Shown: positions 1 to 9,183, numbered from the stretch's first letter. The stretch is 43,960 nt of DNA from Aphanothece hegewaldii CCALA 016 (GCF_003007785.1 NZ_PXOH01000037.1:1-43960); one strand, 5' to 3'. Notes: generated by a model from the letters alone, not told the origin. Numbers and translations are program-made.

Positions 1-1
1 A

Positions 2-331
2 AAATCCTTTGCCGCAGCTGTAGGAGCAGGACAAGACAAAATTATCCTTTTGGTTCTTGACCGCGCTGGATGGCATATGAGCGAGAAAGTTGAGTTACCA
101 TTAGGCATCTTTTTTGAGCCTTTACCTCCTTACTCTCCCGAATTACAACCAGCCGAGAGACTTTGGGCTTTGGCTGATGAGCCTTTGGTCAACAAGAGCT
201 TTGAAACTCTTGATGCTTTGGAAGTGGTTCTCGCTCAACGCTGTCATGTTCTTGCACAAATGCAACCTCAAATTCAAGCTTTGACTAACTATCATTGGTG
301 GCCAGATCCAGAAGTTTTCAAGGCTGGTTAA
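2..331 (+). CDS. IS630-family transposase, C-terminal part (cut by window edge)
   Basis: The reading frame is open from the first bases of the window, so the visible part starts upstream of the ATG at 50 and the true start lies outside. The translated segment carries the end of an IS630/Tc1-mariner DDE domain: the second catalytic aspartate in LVLDRAGWH and the third acidic residue in LQPAERLW, followed by the usual helical tail. IS630 enzymes cut and paste DNA at TA dinucleotides. Family assignment is from the motifs; whether the element is intact cannot be judged because the 5' end is missing. The 113 bases between its stop and the next gene may include the right terminal repeat, but the partner end is not in view. 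Confidence 0.85.
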   Translation, partial: KSFAAAVGAGQDKIILLVLDRAGWHMSEKVELPLGIFFEPLPPYSPELQPAERLWALADEPLVNKSFETLDALEVVLAQRCHVLAQMQPQIQALTNYHWWPDPEVFKAG

Positions 332-444
332 AACCTCTTTGTATACAATGGCTAATAACTACGGATTTGGTATGACAAGTCAGGAGCAAAGAAAGTCAAA
401 CGCCTTTCTTTCATCACATGAATTTGCTATGCTACTCTACCCTA

Positions 445-1770
445 TTATCCTCCAGTACGAATATGAATTTCTCTTTGAAAAAAAGGGGCTTCAATAAGAG
501 ATTTAGTAAAATTCTCTAAAATCGTATAATTGAGATCGCTAATGACTTCGGTTTGAAGATTAATATCATTTAACCAAAACTTGAGTTCAAAATTAAAATG
601 GGCATCCCCGAAATCAAGCAAAAAGACTAAAGGAGCCGGCTTTTTGAGAATTCTTGGATGCTCGTTAGCAATTTGTAAGAAGAGAGTCGTTATTTGATGG
701 ACATCATATTCATAGCCAACGCCAACTTTGATTGAACATTGAACTAAGCGATCGCTAGATGTATAAGTGGTCACATCCTTGGTAAAAAAAGTCTGATTGG
801 GAATTATTTTTTCCGAATTATTTTTTAATATTCTTACAGTAGTTGCCCGAATGCCTAGTTTAGTAACCTCGCTAGTTTGCCCTTCAACATCGATAATATC
901 TCCTGGTCTTAACACGCCTTCAAACAATAATAAAATGCCACTCACAAAGTTGCTAACAACCTGTTGTAACCCAAAACCAATTCCGACCGATAGCCCTCCT
1001 GTAATCGCAGCGACCGCCGTTCCATTCACACCAACATAGCCTAAAATTAGAATAATTCCCAAAGCAATCAGAAAATAGCGAATTAGTAAAAAAGCGGCTT
1101 GTGTTGCTCCGGTTTCTAGTTTATTTTTAGTCTCCAAAATTTTTAGGAAGATATCTTCTAAAAAAATTACGATTACTACCCAGAAATAGAGTCCTGCAAT
1201 CAGACTAAAAATAGAGCCTAGAGTAAAGGGACTATTAAACAGCTTAAATGGTGATATTTGTGCAATGAGTTCGAGATTATTGGCAAGATTACTAATGGTT
1301 CCGAGAACATATAAAATAAATAAAGGGGCAAAAAGACGATAATGATACCGTCGAACTGAAGCCAGAGGAAACACGGCATATAAAGAAGCTAGACAGAAAC
1401 GATATCCTAAATAAACCCACATTAGTCCTATGGCGACATTCAGAAGACCTCTTTTACAATCTTGAGTCCGAAAAAGCTCTAGACTCAAATTTAGTGCAAT
1501 CAAACTGAGTACAGAAAAATCGAGATGTTGAAGCAGTACGGCGAGATACTGACGAGAAGAAAATCTAGCATCTTCCCAAATAATTACGGTTGCTTGAGGA
1601 AAGGTTCTGATAAGCCAATGCCAGAGACATTTTGAGAGTAACCAGCTAAGAGACAGAGAAAGCGCGATCGCCAACAACTGAGATTGAACCTCAGAACGTC
1701 CTAAAAAAAGAAATTGTTTAACGACAGCTTCAATTAAAGTCGGCAAGCGTTCTTCAATCGGCATCTTCAC
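445..1770 (-). CDS. MscS-family mechanosensitive channel
   Basis: Inner-membrane channel of the small-conductance mechanosensitive family, expected to release solutes on hypo-osmotic shock. About the first 250 residues hold several hydrophobic segments, more than the three of minimal MscS. The pore helix and start of the beta domain are clear: a Gly/Ala-rich stretch at 250-284 ending in SGILLLFEG, then RPGDIIDVEG (288-297) and PNQTF (324-328). The start used is a GTG that overlaps the stop of the upstream lipoprotein gene in the sequence GTGA, so the two are probably translationally coupled; an ATG six bases further in is the alternative. The coupling suggests that the binding protein and channel act together (inference). 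Confidence 0.9.
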   Translation of the reverse strand: MKMPIEERLPTLIEAVVKQFLFLGRSEVQSQLLAIALSLSLSWLLSKCLWHWLIRTFPQATVIIWEDARFSSRQYLAVLLQHLDFSVLSLIALNLSLELFRTQDCKRGLLNVAIGLMWVYLGYRFCLASLYAVFPLASVRRYHYRLFAPLFILYVLGTISNLANNLELIAQISPFKLFNSPFTLGSIFSLIAGLYFWVVIVIFLEDIFLKILETKNKLETGATQAAFLLIRYFLIALGIILILGYVGVNGTAVAAITGGLSVGIGFGLQQVVSNFVSGILLLFEGVLRPGDIIDVEGQTSEVTKLGIRATTVRILKNNSEKIIPNQTFFTKDVTTYTSSDRLVQCSIKVGVGYEYDVHQITTLFLQIANEHPRILKKPAPLVFLLDFGDAHFNFELKFWLNDINLQTEVISDLNYTILENFTKSLIEAPFFQREIHIRTGG

Positions 1771-3050
1771 TTCTCCTTTTGCTCGATTTGTTGATTAACA
1801 ATTTCGCTCAGTTGTCTAGCGGCTTCTGATGAGGTAAGATCGCCCTCGAGGACTTGATGATACAAAAGATCTCCTTGCTCAAAGACCGACATAATTCGCT
1901 CCAGTTCGTCAAGGGGAATAGCGACAGATGTTTTCGCCTGCTCCAATAAAACCTTTTCTATTGGTAATAAATCCTCATCAATTTTTACGTTTTGATTGGT
2001 AGGAATGAAGCTTTGAGATTGAACAATCCCTTGGAGTTGCTGTTCTGGATTAGTCATAAACTTCGCTAATTTGAGTGCCAAGTGCGTTTCATCTGGACTA
2101 GCACTACGATTGAGGATCATGACTTGGGTATAAAGGATAGGAGTAGCTCTTCGGTCAAGTTCTGCAGGTAGAGGTGCAACCCGCAAGTGATCTTTTAGAT
2201 CGTTTTTCAAGTCACCGATTTCGCTAGAATTGCAGACGTAGTAAGTTAGCTTTCCTTGGGCAAAAGCTTTGTGCAGAATGTCTCTACTACGTGTGAGAAT
2301 AAAGTTGGGCTGCGTATTAGCTTGTCTAAGCCATTCGAGCCATTGCGCCCATCCCTCAAGCTGAGGCTCGATAAATCCCTGACTATCAAAAAATTGAGCG
2401 TGAAAAATTCCCATTCCCCAAAACGTATCCTCAAAAGTCGAAACCAGACCAACTGAATAGCCCTTCTGCGCTCGTTCTATTAGTCTTTCTAATCGGGTCG
2501 GGGGCTGGCTTAGGGACTGAGCGCTACTCGAAGCTTGCTTAATCTTAGCCTGATTATAGCAAAGCACGTCAATTTGAGAACCTAAAGGCACACCGTAGAT
2601 TTGTCCTTGATAGCGAACTTGGGTCAGCGTTGGCGCAAAGTAAACAGACAGGTCAAAAGTCCCCTCATTAATCGGTTGAATGTGTCCGGCTGTAATCATT
2701 TCTGGCATCTGCCGACGAGCGAAGTCAATCATGAGACTCGCGCCTAAGCTGTTTTTCGCCTGAGCGCTCAACCGCGAAGAAATTTCATTTTGGGGAACAT
2801 ATTCGCTAATCAGAGCGATCGATGGGTTTAATTGTTGAAATTTCTTAAGACCATCGAGAAAAATTGTGGCCACATCTCCTTGAAAAGGATGCCAGATCAA
2901 GAGTTTTCCTTCGAGTTGTCCAGGTTGGTTTGATGGTTGCTCGACTGAAACTTGATGACAAGCCATCAACAAGACAGCTAGCAACATGATGACAAAACTT
3001 GTTTTGTATTTTAGCCAAGCTCTTCTAAAAAAACTAAGTCTTATAGTCAC
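1767..3050 (-). CDS. Extracellular solute-binding lipoprotein (family 1, sugar-type)
   Basis: Periplasmic binding protein of the MalE/UgpB-like class, anchored as a lipoprotein: a hydrophobic N-terminal helix ends in the lipobox LLMAC with Cys31. The body has the usual features of the family, including the early IWHPFQGD segment and YGVPLGSQIDVLCYNQ near residue 155. No ABC permease or ATPase gene is nearby. Instead its stop overlaps the start of an MscS channel gene by four bases, so it may serve as a ligand sensor for, or partner of, that channel rather than as a transporter subunit (inference). The start is GTG at 3050, with AGGA directly before it and GGAG about 11 bases upstream, so the exact start is a little uncertain. 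Confidence 0.82.
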   Translation of the reverse strand: MTIRLSFFRRAWLKYKTSFVIMLLAVLLMACHQVSVEQPSNQPGQLEGKLLIWHPFQGDVATIFLDGLKKFQQLNPSIALISEYVPQNEISSRLSAQAKNSLGASLMIDFARRQMPEMITAGHIQPINEGTFDLSVYFAPTLTQVRYQGQIYGVPLGSQIDVLCYNQAKIKQASSSAQSLSQPPTRLERLIERAQKGYSVGLVSTFEDTFWGMGIFHAQFFDSQGFIEPQLEGWAQWLEWLRQANTQPNFILTRSRDILHKAFAQGKLTYYVCNSSEIGDLKNDLKDHLRVAPLPAELDRRATPILYTQVMILNRSASPDETHLALKLAKFMTNPEQQLQGIVQSQSFIPTNQNVKIDEDLLPIEKVLLEQAKTSVAIPLDELERIMSVFEQGDLLYHQVLEGDLTSSEAARQLSEIVNQQIEQKEK

Positions 3051-3284
3051 TCCTAATAGTTCTCCTAGCTAACAATGAAAGGTTGCCGACCAATTAGATT
3101 TGTTAATTTTTTTTTATTAAATGTAAAAAAATAATGAGGGAATCGCCAGCCCACTATAGAATCAGGAGTCTCGGCACTCACCAAAGTAGGTGGATTCCCC
3201 AAAAAAAACCTAGAATTTGCAGGAAACGGAAGCTCTTGTATCAGTCAAACAAATGATTAATCGAAAAAAGGTTTTTTGATGCTA

Positions 3285-4952
3285 TCATTTAAACTTTTTG
3301 ATAGCCTCCTCTAACTGATTGGAAGAAGTCCCGCTAATAAAATCTAATTTAAACGTTTCGTCTTGACTAAGATATTCAGAGTAGGAAGACTGAAGATAGG
3401 GACGATAAGCCTCATTTTTTTGGATATAAGTTTCAAAAAAAGCGAGTTTGAGTGCATTGTCATAATCACCGATTAAAGTTTGACTTGGTAAGGTAAGATG
3501 AGAGACAGAATTAATGGCTTTCGTGATCCCAGGGTCGAGGTTTGTAAAATCGACGTGTGCTTGTCCTTCAACCATTGCCCAGTATTTATCTGGCGTAGTT
3601 AACCAAGTAAAAGAAGCAGCTTGCTCAAAGAATGGCGGAGCAGCAGGATCGTAACTTCCCGAACCTAAAACAGTAGGGATAGAAATTTGGCTAATTCCTT
3701 TTTGACCAAAAATGCTGCGATTGACAGGATTAGACGCATAGACCGCCTTAACTCGTTCATCTCGGAAATTATACGCCATTCTGGGTAATTCCAAGGCTCT
3801 ACATTCGAGTAAAAGCGAAATATCTATAGCTGCATATAAGCGATCGCAATCCCGTTGCAGATTTTCAAAATCAATTTGGGCTCCCGAAATACCTAACACC
3901 GTGTATCCCCCAAAGGAATGACCCGCAGCACCGATATTTTTGAGATCGAGCCTACCTTGAAACTCATTTTGATTGCGTCGTTCTAGCTCATCAATAACAT
4001 AGCTAATGTCTTTAGGACGGTTGATAAATTCATCGAGATCAAAAATATTTCGATGATAGCCTTGCAACATTTCTTGTAGATAAATGGTATCACTGCCAAT
4101 ATGTTGGGGTGCAGCTACCATATATCCATAGGATGCTAGGTGTTCAAGTCCTACTGTGTAATCTTCGGGTCGAGAGGATAAACCGTGAGAGAAAACAATA
4201 ACAGGAATTCTCTTTTTACTCTCCTGTTGCGGTATGTAAACATCTACATAAAACTGGCGATTACGACTTTGATCGGTTAAATGCCAAACCTGCTTACTCA
4301 CTTTATATGGACCTTGTTTACGGAGATCGGGCAGGGTAGAATAATTAACTTTAGGATCGGCATTGGTTTCTTGAAGCTCCAAAGAACGCATTTCTGTGAC
4401 CAAAAATTCCGTAGCGCGAACAACTTCTTTAGCTTCTTTGGCAAGACCAATCACCATTTCTCCTTGAAATTCTATATTAACAGGCAGTTTTTTTAGGACA
4501 TTGAGTAAGGTTAGTCCATCTGGATCAAAGGCTGCTGAAACGATCGCGCCGCGCAGTGCATATTTACCATTAGTTCCGCCTTGAAGGGTAATCCCTTTAC
4601 CAAGACGGTAGAGAATATCTGCTCCCATTGCGCTATTAAAAAAACGGGATAATAAAACGGGATTGATATCAATTCGTTTTAGGAGTATTTGACGAAATTC
4701 TTCTTTTTCTGCTGCATTCGCACGACTCAAATAAAGCTGTAAATCTGTATTGATTTTCCCTTCTTTAGCAAAAGCTTCTAAAGATGCAACTTTTACAGAT
4801 AATAAAACAGAGTCATAGGATAAAAAAAGTTCTTCAGCTGCTTTTACAGGAATTGCTATGAGACTAGCGGATAAAGTAGCCATCAATACAGAAATAATTT
4901 TAGATTTGATATTTAGCATTAGCTTAGGCATGAAAGTACGATTATTAAACAC
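3285..4952 (-). CDS. Exported alpha/beta hydrolase with N-terminal DUF1400 domain
   Basis: Predicted secreted serine hydrolase (dienelactone hydrolase or PAF-acetylhydrolase-like) of a type frequent in cyanobacteria. A signal peptide ends near VKAAEE (about residue 40), followed by the DUF1400 region (about 40-165) and an alpha/beta hydrolase domain. Catalytic candidates are visible: nucleophile Ser346 in GHSFGG, Asp435 in SGSYDPAAP and His466 in GQAHVDF; the oxyanion-loop motif is FSHGLSSR near 254. The substrate is unknown. Three ATGs (residues 1, 8 and 12) precede the signal peptide and none has a clear ribosome-binding site; the first is used, but the third gives a more usual signal peptide. 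Confidence 0.88.
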   Translation of the reverse strand: MFNNRTFMPKLMLNIKSKIISVLMATLSASLIAIPVKAAEELFLSYDSVLLSVKVASLEAFAKEGKINTDLQLYLSRANAAEKEEFRQILLKRIDINPVLLSRFFNSAMGADILYRLGKGITLQGGTNGKYALRGAIVSAAFDPDGLTLLNVLKKLPVNIEFQGEMVIGLAKEAKEVVRATEFLVTEMRSLELQETNADPKVNYSTLPDLRKQGPYKVSKQVWHLTDQSRNRQFYVDVYIPQQESKKRIPVIVFSHGLSSRPEDYTVGLEHLASYGYMVAAPQHIGSDTIYLQEMLQGYHRNIFDLDEFINRPKDISYVIDELERRNQNEFQGRLDLKNIGAAGHSFGGYTVLGISGAQIDFENLQRDCDRLYAAIDISLLLECRALELPRMAYNFRDERVKAVYASNPVNRSIFGQKGISQISIPTVLGSGSYDPAAPPFFEQAASFTWLTTPDKYWAMVEGQAHVDFTNLDPGITKAINSVSHLTLPSQTLIGDYDNALKLAFFETYIQKNEAYRPYLQSSYSEYLSQDETFKLDFISGTSSNQLEEAIKKFK

Positions 4953-4984
4953 AAAAATGACTGTATTTTCACAAAAACATCTGA

Positions 4985-6223
4985 TTAGATACGAAAGGTT
5001 ACTGCTAGATAAGGTCCATTAAAATTTTGCTCAAACTTAAAGGCGTTATCACCACTGCCATTCCCATACTTGATCTGATAGAAACGATAGGCTAAATTGA
5101 GTGAAATATTGGGTTTAACCCACCAGTCTACCCCAAAAATAGCGTTCCAACTCAGATCGGTTTCGCCAGCAAGTCCAAAACCAGAAGCATCTCCCCTTAC
5201 CCACAAGGTAATCGGTTCAGAAACTTGTATACCGATCGCACCACCTACCATCGGTTCAAACCAAGTTCTTCCATCACTACCAGAGCCTTCAACTGTCTGC
5301 TCAAGACGATCAAAAGTTAATGTAGTTTCGATCGTGCTACTAATATCATTGAGACGAGTCCCAAGGATAGGAGTAAACCAGATTCGCGGAAAAGCGGCCG
5401 AAGATGGTTTAGTGGGTTGATAGGGAATTGGACGATCGCCGATGTGATAACTGAGCGCAAAATCATAAATTCCTTGATCAAAGGTGAGATTTGATTCGAG
5501 TCTTGCATTCACTATAGGGCGTTCTACTTGTTTAATTCCACCTCCGTGAAGGCTAACGTAATATCCATCAAATATCAAGCCGAAATTCCCCTTCCAAGCT
5601 TCAATACGACCACTTGCTACCACTCGCAGCACGTCCACTACTTCACCAAGGCTAAGATGGTAATCTACACTTCGTTTTCCGACTGTTACCGAACCATAAG
5701 TTGTAACAGGGATAGTCGCGTAGGGTTGAATATCAATATGCCAGTCTTTAGTTTCAACTGCTTGGGTTTCCTCACCGTTGTTAGGAGGTGTTTCTGGAGA
5801 AGTTTCAGTAGGTATGGTTTCTTCTGGTTTGGGTGTTTCCATCTCCTCTGGAGTGAGTTGACTATTAAAAGTATTCCCAGATCCACTTACTAAATCGGAA
5901 GCACAAGCACTATTTGGTACAACTGGGTTTTCTGATTCTTTTCTTGACTCATTCGGCTCGATCGTGTTAGTGATCGGGGTAAAATCAGGACACGAAGAAG
6001 CGATCGATGGCTTAAGAATCTCGTTGATCGTCTTTGAAGAAGCAATAGTAATATCTGTTTGGATAAAAGCTTTAGCGGATTTTAAGTCATTCGTGGCTTC
6101 TTGTAAAATGCGTTCAGAACGAGGATTGATCGCTGGTTGGTTTTGGGCGATCGTTTTTTGCGGCATTCCAATTAAAGCTAGACTAATTAGGAGAAAAAGA
6201 AATGGTTTTTCTAAAAATATCAT
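4985..6223 (-). CDS. Outer-membrane beta-barrel-like protein
   Basis: A signal peptide (hydrophobic core LFLLISLALIGMP, cleavage near TIAQ) is followed by a low-complexity linker rich in Pro, Glu and Thr (about residues 90-155). The C-terminal part, of about 250 residues, has alternating polar/hydrophobic strands and many Gly, Tyr and Trp residues, ending in LAVTFRI, which fits a small outer-membrane barrel of the porin-like/OmpA-barrel type. No enzymatic motif is seen. It lies 32 bases downstream of nothing on its own strand that is obviously related, and 32 bases upstream of the hydrolase gene, so the two may be co-transcribed. The function (porin, surface anchor) is not known. Confidence 0.72.
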   Translation of the reverse strand: MIFLEKPFLFLLISLALIGMPQKTIAQNQPAINPRSERILQEATNDLKSAKAFIQTDITIASSKTINEILKPSIASSCPDFTPITNTIEPNESRKESENPVVPNSACASDLVSGSGNTFNSQLTPEEMETPKPEETIPTETSPETPPNNGEETQAVETKDWHIDIQPYATIPVTTYGSVTVGKRSVDYHLSLGEVVDVLRVVASGRIEAWKGNFGLIFDGYYVSLHGGGIKQVERPIVNARLESNLTFDQGIYDFALSYHIGDRPIPYQPTKPSSAAFPRIWFTPILGTRLNDISSTIETTLTFDRLEQTVEGSGSDGRTWFEPMVGGAIGIQVSEPITLWVRGDASGFGLAGETDLSWNAIFGVDWWVKPNISLNLAYRFYQIKYGNGSGDNAFKFEQNFNGPYLAVTFRI

Positions 6224-6267
6224 ATTCTAAATATTTTCCTGTTAATCAATATTTAATAAAAATCAAG

Positions 6268-6963
6268 TTATCGAACTTTTAAAATTTCAGGGACAAGTGT
6301 ACCAACAATAATGTTAGATAAACCTGTAATCATAAATTGAACCCCTATTGCTGCTACTAAGAGTCCAAGAATTCGGGTAATGATGTTTAATCCCACATCC
6401 CCTACTACTTTTTGCAACCAGCGACCCGACAAAAAAATCACAAATACCAAGAAACAGATGACGATAATCGTACCGATCAAACCTGCAAAAAGAGCATCAT
6501 CTTTTTTCGCCTCCGCTTCACTTGCATAAAGAACCACATTGGCAATAACACCAGGTCCGACTAACAAAGGAATAGCCAAGGGGATCACAATCTTGCGATA
6601 GACTAACTGTGCTGCTCTAAAATCGCTGTTTTGGTCTTCTGCTGCGACATTTTTTGCAGCTTTACTAGAATCACCGTTGACGATCCCAATACCGATTATC
6701 AGTAAAAGAATACCTCCTGCGATGCGAAACGAGTCTAGAGAAATGCCGAAAAACTTGAGCAGAGATGAACCAGCAAAGAAAAACACTAGCAGTATAGCCA
6801 AAGCAGTTAAAGCCACAAATAAGGCCAGCCATCGTTGGACATTCCGCTTTTCTCCTGCGCTGTAACCGATAAAAATCGGAAGAACGCCTAACGGATTTAA
6901 GAGCGCGAATAAGCTGGCTGCAAAATTACTAATTAGAAGTTTGTCCATGATGCCTGACCCCAT
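6268..6963 (-). CDS. MarC family integral membrane protein
   Basis: Six hydrophobic helices and the conserved MarC/UPF0056 segments LFALLNPLGVLPIFIGYS at the N terminus and RIAGGILLLIIGIGIV in the middle identify the family. The length of 231 residues is slightly above the usual 200-220. The role of MarC proteins is unsettled: the original link to multiple antibiotic resistance was withdrawn, and a small-molecule transport function is presumed. The gene is last in a close minus-strand set with the pilin-like gene (12-base gap) and the small membrane protein gene. The start at 6963 is used; an ATG five codons on, preceded by AGG, is possible. Confidence 0.92.
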   Translation of the reverse strand: MGSGIMDKLLISNFAASLFALLNPLGVLPIFIGYSAGEKRNVQRWLALFVALTALAILLVFFFAGSSLLKFFGISLDSFRIAGGILLLIIGIGIVNGDSSKAAKNVAAEDQNSDFRAAQLVYRKIVIPLAIPLLVGPGVIANVVLYASEAEAKKDDALFAGLIGTIIVICFLVFVIFLSGRWLQKVVGDVGLNIITRILGLLVAAIGVQFMITGLSNIIVGTLVPEILKVR

Positions 6964-6975
6964 AGCATAAAATGT

Positions 6976-7509
6976 TTATTCTGTCAACTCTGAAGCTGGC
7001 ACTTGGGTAGAAAAATCACCGCATTGTAAGGCGAGCTTCGTCGGGTTTGCGGGATCACTTCCTCTGACTAATTGGGGATCTGCGGGACGAACCTGTCCTG
7101 GTGTCGTGTTTTCACAAATAATTGTGGTAATTTTAGGAGTCTGATTCGGGGTGATAAAAGCTCCCCCAACATAAGCTTTTAGTTTGCCTGTCAGGGAAGA
7201 TTGAGCAGGAATCACGTAACTGTAGGCGGCTTCGGATGTGGTACGAACGGCGTAATCAAAGCTATTCGGTAAAGTGAGTCCGAAATCTTTTTTAATATCG
7301 TTAATCGGAGCGCGAAACTGACCATTTTTTTGATAGTAAGTGCGCTGTCCTTCGGTCATCTTAGCAACGACTTGCAGTGCAGCATTTTGATCTCGATCAA
7401 CTTGATTTTGTGCGTGAGTCTTTAAACTGAGTCCGATTAAACCAGTGCCTAATGCTAGAGCCGTAATTGCTCCAGTAATTTTTATACAGCGAAAATTAAA
7501 TTGTTGCAT
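6976..7509 (-). CDS. Type IV pilin-like G/H family protein (Pilin_GH)
   Basis: A small exported protein with hydrophobic N-terminal segment (about residues 10-33, ending THAQ) and a globular part containing EGQRTYYQKNGQF, which resembles the N-terminal helix of cyanobacterial Pilin_GH proteins where repeated Ala/Gln-rich helices precede a YY...F motif. There is no classical prepilin cleavage site (G followed by FTLIE), so it may be processed by signal peptidase I rather than assembled into pili (inference). Two cysteines in the C-terminal half (ICEN and LQCGD) could form a disulfide. The ribosome-binding site AAAGGTGA lies about six bases before the ATG. Confidence 0.6.
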   Translation of the reverse strand: MQQFNFRCIKITGAITALALGTGLIGLSLKTHAQNQVDRDQNAALQVVAKMTEGQRTYYQKNGQFRAPINDIKKDFGLTLPNSFDYAVRTTSEAAYSYVIPAQSSLTGKLKAYVGGAFITPNQTPKITTIICENTTPGQVRPADPQLVRGSDPANPTKLALQCGDFSTQVPASELTE

Positions 7510-7525
7510 AAGTCACCTTTTGCTC

Positions 7526-8032
7526 TTATAAACGGTTTTGCTGGGTTTGCGGACGGTTAAAGAAAAATTTGAGTAAATTTCCCTTGCCTAGATAGGTGTC
7601 GATTTCTGTGAAAATATTGTGAATGAGAAAAACGACAGCAATACAGAGAATCGTCGCCAGAAAAGGATAAAAGTGTTCACTGTTGATAAACAGTTCGATC
7701 GCACCAGAAATCGATTTTGTTTTCAAATAGCCATCAATAAGCCGTTCAATTAGTCCAATAATTAATACGGCTAAGGTATAGACAAACGTCTTATACAAAA
7801 CGCTGACATAACGTGCAGAGCCTCGAAATCGCTCCATCCAAGGCGACATCTCCATCAAAACGACTGCTTTAGCGGCTATTAATGAGCCAACAAAAGCTTT
7901 TGATAATACATAGCTACTAATTGAATATTCTTTTAAAAAGAGTTTCATCAATAGGAGGATGTAACCAAACCCAATGAAAAAAAACAAGGCGAGAGAGCCA
8001 ATTTTTTTAAGTTCACGTTTGAGAGCTTGCAT
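7526..8032 (-). CDS. Small membrane protein of unknown function
   Basis: Not recognised. About 168 residues with four predicted membrane helices (near residues 14-34, 42-62, 82-105 and 122-148) and basic stretches between them. The ATG at 8032 is used, giving MQALKREL at the N terminus with GGAG about 13 bases upstream; an upstream in-frame start at 8077 would add 15 residues. It is first of three tightly spaced minus-strand genes. A sequence near 11851-11918 matches both ends of this gene but lacks its middle, which suggests an ancient duplicate that was later deleted (see that entry). Confidence 0.6.
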   Translation of the reverse strand: MQALKRELKKIGSLALFFFIGFGYILLLMKLFLKEYSISSYVLSKAFVGSLIAAKAVVLMEMSPWMERFRGSARYVSVLYKTFVYTLAVLIIGLIERLIDGYLKTKSISGAIELFINSEHFYPFLATILCIAVVFLIHNIFTEIDTYLGKGNLLKFFFNRPQTQQNRL

Positions 8033-8097
8033 AGTGTTAAATTCGCTCCGATGAAAGAAAATGTATATTAGAACCACAGGGTTAACCTTACAGGGAC

Positions 8098-8277
8098 TTA
8101 CTGCCTTGCCATAGCAATACGCAATCGCTCTTCTGGCTCGATGAGGTGGTCGTGATTATCCAACCCTATATCAATCTGTACCCAGTGGATTTTGTCAGTG
8201 AACTTGCTGCTTGCGACTGTATAGTCGGGAATTACTGGTGTGCCAGACTCGTAGCCGATGGCGTTGGATTTTATCGT
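8098..8277 (-). pseudogene. Arylsulfatase C-terminal remnant
   Basis: Too short and start-less to be a live gene. Reading the minus strand from about 8277 to the TAA at 8100-8098 gives a run that includes IGYESGTPVIPDYTVASSKF and then IHWVQIDIGLDNHDHLI, ending EERLRIAMARQ. This resembles the C-terminal beta domain of bacterial arylsulfatases (ESGTPV.PDY...FTG.I..VQIDLG), followed by the short tail seen in that family. The frame is closed by a TAA a few codons upstream, so the catalytic domain with its formylglycine site has been lost. Sulfatases of this type often sit near DUF1254 and DUF2092 genes, both present just to the right. Identification is from memory of the family. Confidence 0.65.
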
Positions 8278-8367
8278 TTTGTGACATGATTAATCTCTAG
8301 GAAAAATTTGAAAAAGCGATTTATTTGGTGTTGCAATACAGTATTTTCTATGGGCAGCTATGACGCA

Positions 8368-9162
8368 TCAAGGAGCGGGGACTACGCGGTAGTAAACGCC
8401 ATTCGCGCCGAAGGATGGACTAAACCAGGTTCCATTGCATTCGTAGTAAGTCGTGCTGCCGACGTTTCTGGCGACACAGTCAGTAGGTAGCACTGCATAG
8501 ATCGCTCCCATACCATAGGCAGTGTTAGCAGCACTCCCCGCAGTGTAACCAGCGGCGTAAGCGTTGGTACTAGCAGCGTTAGCCGAGGCTACACCGATCG
8601 CGGCACCCGTAGCAGCAGCCCCCGCCGCGTACCAACCTCCGCAGTTATAACATCCAGTTGAATAGGTGTTGATTACGGTAGGCGGATGGTATGTCGCGTA
8701 GGTTCCACCGTAATAGTGATCATATCCACCGTAAGCCGTTGTGCCATAAGAGTTCGTGGCCGTCCAAGAGCCATCACCACCCGATGCCGTCCCACCTCGA
8801 TAACCGGTGCCACTCCAAGAGCCATCACCGCCCGATGCCGTCCCACCTCGATAACCGGTGCCGCTCCAAGAGCCATCACCACCCGATGCCGTCCCACCTC
8901 GATAACCGGTGCCACTCCAAGAGCCATCACCGCCCGATGCAGTACTGCCACGAAAACCCGTGCCGCTCCAAGAACCATCACCTCCAGAGACTGAACCGCC
9001 GCGATCGCCACTGGCACTCCAAGAGCCACCCCCGCCCGATGCAGAGCCTCGAAAACCGCTAGCGTTCCAAGAGCCGCCTCCTGCGTGCATCCATGCTGTA
9101 GCTGGACTAGAAAAGAGTACAGCACTCAGAAGACCTGATAAACTCATAAAAATCTTTTTCAT
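8368..9162 (-). CDS. Exported glycine/serine-rich tandem-repeat protein
   Basis: Signal peptide with cleavage near PATAW (about residue 23), then about seven units of a 17-residue repeat of the form GDGSWSGTGYRGGTASG. A Tyr/Thr-rich linker follows, with CYNCGGW, an Ala/Gly-rich hydrophobic segment (about 175-220) that may insert in a membrane or pack as glycine zippers, and a C-terminal region with CVARN and YYECNGTWF, two cysteines that could pair. Similar Gly-rich proteins accompany DUF2092 genes in other bacteria, but no function is established. A good ribosome-binding site, AGAGGT, lies nine bases before the ATG. The repeat region produces long spurious frames on the other strand. Confidence 0.75.
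   Translation of the reverse strand: MKKIFMSLSGLLSAVLFSSPATAWMHAGGGSWNASGFRGSASGGGGSWSASGDRGGSVSGGDGSWSGTGFRGSTASGGDGSWSGTGYRGGTASGGDGSWSGTGYRGGTASGGDGSWSGTGYRGGTASGGDGSWTATNSYGTTAYGGYDHYYGGTYATYHPPTVINTYSTGCYNCGGWYAAGAAATGAAIGVASANAASTNAYAAGYTAGSAANTAYGMGAIYAVLPTDCVARNVGSTTYYECNGTWFSPSFGANGVYYRVVPAP
8760..9090. repeat. 51-bp in-frame tandem repeat array
   Basis: Copies of the same point in the unit fall at 8783, 8834, 8885, 8936, about 8987 and 9038, a constant 51-bp period equal to 17 codons. The central three or four copies are almost identical and the outer ones have diverged, which fits recent expansion by slippage or unequal recombination. The array codes the repeat region of the glycine-rich protein, so copy number changes would keep the frame. 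Confidence 0.92.
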
Positions 9163-9183
9163 AATAGATTACCTCTTTATCAA

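Noticed and set aside
8760..9090. CRISPR-like periodic repeat
   Set aside because: The repeats are directly adjacent with no unique spacers and keep the coding frame of an exported protein.
8686..9125. Long Arg/His/Pro-rich frames over the glycine-rich gene on both strands
   Set aside because: They arise from the 51-bp repeat, whose length is a multiple of three, so all frames stay open. They have no ribosome-binding sites and biased compositions.
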